NCBI RefSeq assembly: GCF_947179515.1
Contig: NC_067495.1
Coordinates: forward strand, 65,273,411-65,337,410
DNA: 64,000 nt
Origin: Apodemus sylvaticus
Taxonomy: Eukaryota; Chordata; Mammalia; Rodentia; Muridae
Direction: 5' to 3'
The translations under genes were made by a program, and so were the position numbers. The notes below the pieces were generated by a model, which was given only the letters and a program-made list of their open reading frames with translations, had not been told where the DNA came from and did not search any database. This document shows, piece by piece, positions 60,135 through 64,000 of the stretch. Position 1 is the stretch's first letter. The number at the start of each line of letters is the position of its first letter.

Positions 60135-61909
60135 GTGTCCCACACTCATTGAGTAACTAGGAACCAAGGATAAGAAGTGAGTTGGAGCCTAGGAACTGGG
60201 GAAGAAAGCTTCATGAGAAGTGTATATAGAAGGCCAGTAAAGCTGAGTTGCTGATTACTTTGCTCTTTTGCACTCCAGGTTCCCTGAGTGGGAAAAAACA
60301 ACAGGATGGCCTTTCCTGACAAGCCCTTGTTTTAGGTAAAACTCCACACAGGAGCTTGGCAAGGCTTGGGGTATGTGTGAATTAGATGACCTTTACAATC
60401 CCTTTCTCATGGTGATCTCAGTCCTCTGAGGACTTTTGTTGTTACTGTTAATTAAGACTGACATAAGGAGACAAGCAGACATTAAACTAGGGCAAACATA
60501 GATTACTTTGGGAGCTGAAGAAAGGCAAGACTATCATTGTAGCTCTTACCAGAGCCCTTCTCTTCCTGCTCTGTTTCATTGTGGTGCTATGTGTTTAGAA
60601 AAGAAGCCAGGGAAAATTCTATAAGATGGCGTGCCCCCATGCATCTAAGCCCAGTCAGAGTTGGATGGTGCCCGAAGTCTACAACCTTGGCCTAAAAACC
60701 AGTGTGCTACTGGTGTAGATCAATTCTACATTGTCACAGAGCAGTTCTTTTGCTTGCCTCTGTACATCGACCATGATCATGTACTGGCACTTGGCTAAAG
60801 ACCATGTGACTTTATCTTCCTTCAATGTGGTATTAATTTTCACCAAGAAAAAAAGTGGTTAATGGAAATCGGGCACTTAAGGTAGTAAGAGGGACGGTTT
60901 TGCCTTAGGGCAATACATAAGGATTTGATTTTCTTTGAATTCTCAACCTGATTCTGAGGTTAGCAGTAACTAGTATAAGGGCAGTGCAAATACATGAGGT
61001 GAACCCCTCATCCCAGAGCCAACAGAACCCATTGGCTCAACAGCACAATGATTTTCAACAGTCCACATATTGAAAGGGCTTTTCAACAATGTGGTTCTCG
61101 CCTACCAGATGAAGCAAGTTTACTATGCAAAGCAAAGGTCAAACAGGCAAAGTAATATTGAAGTAGAGGACACATGAAAATGGTTCATAGGAATGATGGA
61201 GTTTCTGCTTTTATGGTTCATCCCTTGTGTACAGAAGAGGAAGAAGAGGGTAGATGGATATGGGAGACGCTCAGAAGGCCTCCACACAAATATCAGCCTC
61301 CTTGAGAGTATATAAATCACTGTTGCTGTTAGTTCAAGCATTGGGAATTCCCTAGGCTGAACCTAGGGGAAAAATCAAAGACATCATAAATTATGATGTA
61401 GAGAAATAGAGCTAACCAAGGAAAACTTGACTTTGGGAATAAAAAGTACTTGCTTTAAGGGAACCAATGGCTTATATTGCAGGAAGTGGCCATAGAGATA
61501 TGTTAATTAACCCTCAAGCTTAAGTATAATAAACAATTCCCAAAGACTAGCAATTACAAATGACAGGCAGACTTTAAATTTATAGTAGGAAGAGGCTGTA
61601 AGCTATATAGGAAGGTTGAAGCAGGAAAACTTTTTTTTTTTAAAAAAAATAGGGGACTTCATATGTGACCTTGAAGGAAATAGGCAAAATGGCAATGGGA
61701 AAGATGAAGGAGCACAAGAAATGCTATACCAGAACATGCTCAGTTATGCTGAGTTCCAATATTAAAAATGAAATTTCAATTAACCACAAAGGGAGAAATA
61801 ATTCTTTTGAATGGCCACACATATACATAATTTTCTCAGTTCATAATAAATGAACTAATATAAGCACTTATAGGATGTAAGAAATAGGATATTTCTTTTA
61901 AAATAAATA
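60135..61909. other. Unassigned stretch
   Basis: No gene or repeat recognised, apart from a T/A run near 61631-61650. Confidence 0.4.
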
Positions 61910-61995
61910 CCCAGCCAACTAATCATGGTGTTGCTGGCCTATAATTCCAGCTACTAGTGGGACTAAGGGTGTAGGATCACAAGTTCAAGACTTTT
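61910..61995 (+). mobile_element. B1-type SINE fragment
   Basis: 'tggtgttgctggcctataat', 'ttccagctactagtggga' and 'ggatcacaagttcaagac' follow B1 order. The next 150 bp contain a reverse B2/B3-like scrap ending 'agctatctctccaggcc' near 62147. Confidence 0.6.
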
Positions 61996-62159
61996 TTAAA
62001 ACTACCTGCGGTGGTCAAATTAATGAGCTAACTGGTTTCAAGGAAATGTTGAACAAGATGTTTACATTGCAATGATGGATGGCTTATCTGGAATGCCAAG
62101 GCCCTGGTTTCATTTCACTACATGATGAGTTAGCTATCTCTCCAGGCCAGGAAAACATT

Positions 62160-64000
62160 TTATAAGCTCCTTGTCTCATATTCCAAAGACAATCGATTTT
62201 CCAATCATGTTCTAGCTAATTATATGCCTTTTTGAAGGCTTCTCCCCTGTCAGATTTCTTTCACAGCAACATGTAATTTTCACGGCATGTCAGAATCACC
62301 AAAAATCTAGGCAAGTAGCAGTCTATATCATATACACAGGAACCTGCTCCCAGGAAGAATGCAGCAATATCTTTGAGGACCTAGCATAAACTTCAAAAGT
62401 GTATAATGTATTGTTTATAGTCTAGATAGATTAAAAATAGATATTTGACACTCTTCATACCCTTAGCTTCATCAGAATGGGTTACAAAGATTTGAGTTCT
62501 AGTGTGCTCTTGCATGGTAAGTGTTTACTTAGTATTAAAGTGTTTACTTAGTTGTACTAAAGATGGAGCGTATGGCTCTACACAGGTTACTTGAGCATTT
62601 TACTGCTGGGCACCAGCAATTCTTATGATAATGATTTGTATATGGTCTGAGGGTACTTCACAACTTTATGTGTCGACAGTTATTCCCCTCATAGTAAGAT
62701 ATGAAATTAATTCAATGATGCTGTTTAGACACAAGGCATATAAGAAGTGACTACATTTAAATAAAGCCATTATGGCAGGGCTCTGATAGTTGAATTCTGG
62801 TAGATTAAGGAATGAGGGAAGCTACACAGTGCTACACAAGCTTCTTGCCCCTTGCCATATACAGCCTTGGGACCCTGGCTGCAAAGTCAAGGGGCCTTGA
62901 GCTAAAGTAGTCTTGGGTTTATAAAGAATCCTGTATCATGTATTTCATTACTCAACAGTAAATCAACTACCTAAAGATACTTAGATTTTATAATGCTGTT
63001 GTTAAGTGCTGAGAGAATTCATGCAAATAAATGTATTTAAAACTGAGCCTTCCATGGGAACAGACTATATGTATGTTAGCTACTGTCATCACTATAGCTA
63101 TTGTCTATACATCCAGTGACTCTGGATGCTGTTACTATGAAAGAAAACATCTTAAGAGTTTCTCCAAGCTACTCCATGATTGCTGTAATTTTTCTTCACG
63201 GGTTTCTCCAAAGATGAGAATGTCTGCCACTGCCCTTTCTCAAAAATACCACCCCCACTAATTGTTAATCAAAATAGTACCTCAAAAACTCTTCTAGGTA
63301 CAAGGAAAGCCCTCCCTGCCTGCCATTCCTCTCACAGCATTGCCCAAACAAACTGTTTTGCATGTCATTATCACTACTATTCTTATGTAGACCAAGGAAA
63401 GATGTGGACAGATCAGCATGCACCACACTCTGGGAATTAACCTAGAATATACTACATTGATTCCTTTGTATGTTTCAGTTATTCTCCATTCTTAAGCTTC
63501 TCAGTGTTTCTGACAAGCCACAGACAATACATTGTCTTATCCTGATAGCTAGGCCTTTAGGCAGCTGTGACTGCAGGAACAGGCCGTGCTCCATAGCCAC
63601 TGGTAGATTCCCATTGTAAATGGAGTCTTCTGTCTCATTCCTATAAGAACCTGGTAAGGAGGAAAAGCCAAGCTCACAGGTGCTCACCTCCTGTTTTGGG
63701 TGATGGGCAGCTAGAATATTTACATTCTCCAACCAGCAAGTTTTTCACTGGCATCTGCTTACTGTTTCCTAAAAATTAATCCCAAAATTGATCCTAGACT
63801 TCTAGTGCAAGTTTTTGTATGATCAGATGGATTTAAGCATCCATGGGAAATAACCAGAAAGCCCCAACCCCTTGGTTCAACTATCATAACCTTTTCCTAA
63901 ACCATTTAATCACATCCTTAGTCATATCCAGAATCTGTTTGTCAATCCAGACTACCACACCTATGTCATCCTCTATTTGTATACCCTACTCTCTGACTGC
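62160..64000. other. Unassigned stretch to the window end
   Basis: No gene or transposon recognised. A short direct repeat of 'gtgtttacttagt' occurs at about 62521 and 62540. Frames at 63031-63261 and 63475-63732 show no recognised domain. Confidence 0.4.

Overview
This is vertebrate genomic DNA from a murid rodent, most likely rat (Rattus). The 3' ends of the young LINE-1 copies read like rat L1, and B1, B4, ID and B3 SINEs, MT/ORR1 MaLR LTRs and a URR1-like hAT element are all present. The DNA is AT-leaning, with no CpG island and no intact protein-coding gene. Every long open frame I examined is either inside a transposon, a pseudogene or a microsatellite, or has no recognisable domain. 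The window looks intergenic or deep-intronic.

Layout. 0-16.6 kb is a dense nest of retroelements: two MaLR LTRs near the left edge with perfect 5-bp target duplications, Lx/L1 pieces, a nearly full-length but internally deleted L1 at 5951-10774 (two ~203-bp promoter monomers, exact 13-bp target duplication), a third and fourth MaLR LTR, an ancient L1M ORF2 remnant with a younger L1 inside it, and a minus-strand Crb1 (Crumbs EGF-array) retrocopy fused to an L1 3' UTR at 14.65-15.9 kb. Near 4.6-4.8 kb there is a degenerate 56-bp tandem repeat in otherwise unassigned sequence.

16.6-21.3 kb is mostly unassigned. 21.3-25.3 kb is a diverged direct tandem array of a ~1.3-1.5 kb unit (about three copies plus a fragment), each full copy carrying a URR1-like hAT element at the same internal position. 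25.3-26.8 kb holds degenerate short-period sequence and two microsatellites. 26.8-36 kb is mostly single-copy-looking DNA with a few old SINE/L2/MIR relics.

36-44.4 kb is a second repeat cluster: B4, B1, MIR, an MLT1 LTR with a GA expansion, a long ancient L1M remnant with insertions, a B3, and a young L1 3' end. 44.4-64 kb is mainly unassigned with microsatellites, a good MIR, a nested pair of same-family composite SINEs at 51.3-52.1 kb, and a repeat-poor block at about 52.4-60 kb. Family names come from memory of consensus sequences, not from a database search, and element edges are approximate unless a target-site duplication is quoted.
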